A stretch of DNA of 5,272 nucleotides from Acidilobaceae archaeon (GTDB lineage: Archaea > Thermoproteota > Thermoprotei_A > Sulfolobales > Acidilobaceae), in NCBI GenBank assembly GCA_027057815.1, contig JALURD010000090.1, forward strand, positions 1 through 5,272, given 5' to 3'. Both the position numbers and the translations under genes were made by a program. A model generated the notes under the pieces. The model ran no database searches. It had not been told where the DNA came from and saw only the letters and a list, made by a program, of their open reading frames with translations. Below are positions 5,129 to 5,272 of this stretch, piece by piece; the first letter of the stretch is position 1, and every line of letters begins with the position of its first letter.

Positions 5129-5272
5129 TTGTCGTGGGGTCTAGGGGACTCGGTGATAGACGAGTCTAGACTTATAGAGACCCCGCTTGGATTCATTTAT
5201 CCTTATAGATTAACGGGTGACTTCGTCTTCCTCATAATTACTATAAGCTGGTACGTGAAATCCACTAAATGC
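5129..5272 (+). CDS. N-terminal part of an unrecognised protein in the E1-like operon (3' end outside window)
   Basis: The only frame open to the right edge starts at TTG 5129, three bases after the stop of the E1-like gene and with a good ribosome binding site. Forty-eight residues are visible. They begin MSWGLGDSVIDESRLIE, pass through TPLGFIYPYRLTGD, and reach a hydrophobic stretch FVFLIITISWYV (32-43), which is short for a membrane helix and fits a buried beta strand, followed by KSTKC. I do not recognise the family. The tight spacing argues that it belongs to the beta-grasp/E1-like unit. In bacterial Ubl operons this place often holds an E2-like or JAB-peptidase protein, but no active-site motif of either lies in the visible part, so no function is assigned. 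Confidence 0.6.
   Translation, partial: MSWGLGDSVIDESRLIETPLGFIYPYRLTGDFVFLIITISWYVKSTKC

Overview
The window looks like a compact piece of a hyperthermophilic archaeal chromosome, most likely a crenarchaeote of the Desulfurococcales type. This is inferred from AGG/AGA-rich arginine and ATA-rich isoleucine codon use, frequent TTG/GTG starts, strong GGAGGTG-type ribosome binding sites, short intergenic gaps, and promoters with an archaeal TATA-like element (GCTTAA followed by A/T) and no bacterial -35/-10 pairs. All supported genes are on the + strand. The exact genus cannot be read from the sequence.

Layout: (1) 1-326, the C-terminal end of an unrecognised helical protein. It is followed by (2) a Nudix ADP-ribose pyrophosphatase-type hydrolase, probably starting at TTG 337 just after the previous stop codon and so co-transcribed. 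(3) A separate promoter drives a 107-residue unknown protein at 907-1230. (4) A two-gene unit at 1343-4101 encodes a flavoprotein pair: a SoxA/HcnB/PDH-alpha-like pyridine-nucleotide-type FAD oxidoreductase (537 aa), overlapping by ATGA with a DAO-family FAD oxidoreductase (382 aa) of the sarcosine oxidase beta / dye-linked L-proline dehydrogenase type. Together they probably form a membrane- or electron-carrier-linked amino-acid (proline, sarcosine or glycine-like) dehydrogenase. A 15-bp perfect palindrome lies where the start of transcription is expected.

(5) From 4183 onward there is a new unit with its own TATA-like element and palindrome. It encodes a 108-aa protein predicted to have a ubiquitin/ThiS/MoaD-like beta-grasp fold, then an E1/ThiF/MoeB-like adenylyltransferase of about 192 aa, then a third gene that runs off the right edge. 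The beta-grasp protein has no C-terminal Gly-Gly, and the E1-like protein has no cysteine at all. The pair is therefore unlike the characterised SAMP-UbaA, MoaD-MoeB, ThiS-ThiF and bacterial Ubl conjugation systems, and it is the part of the window most likely to be an undescribed system.

No rRNA, tRNA, CRISPR array, insertion sequence or origin was seen, and no gene-free stretch exceeds about 115 bases.
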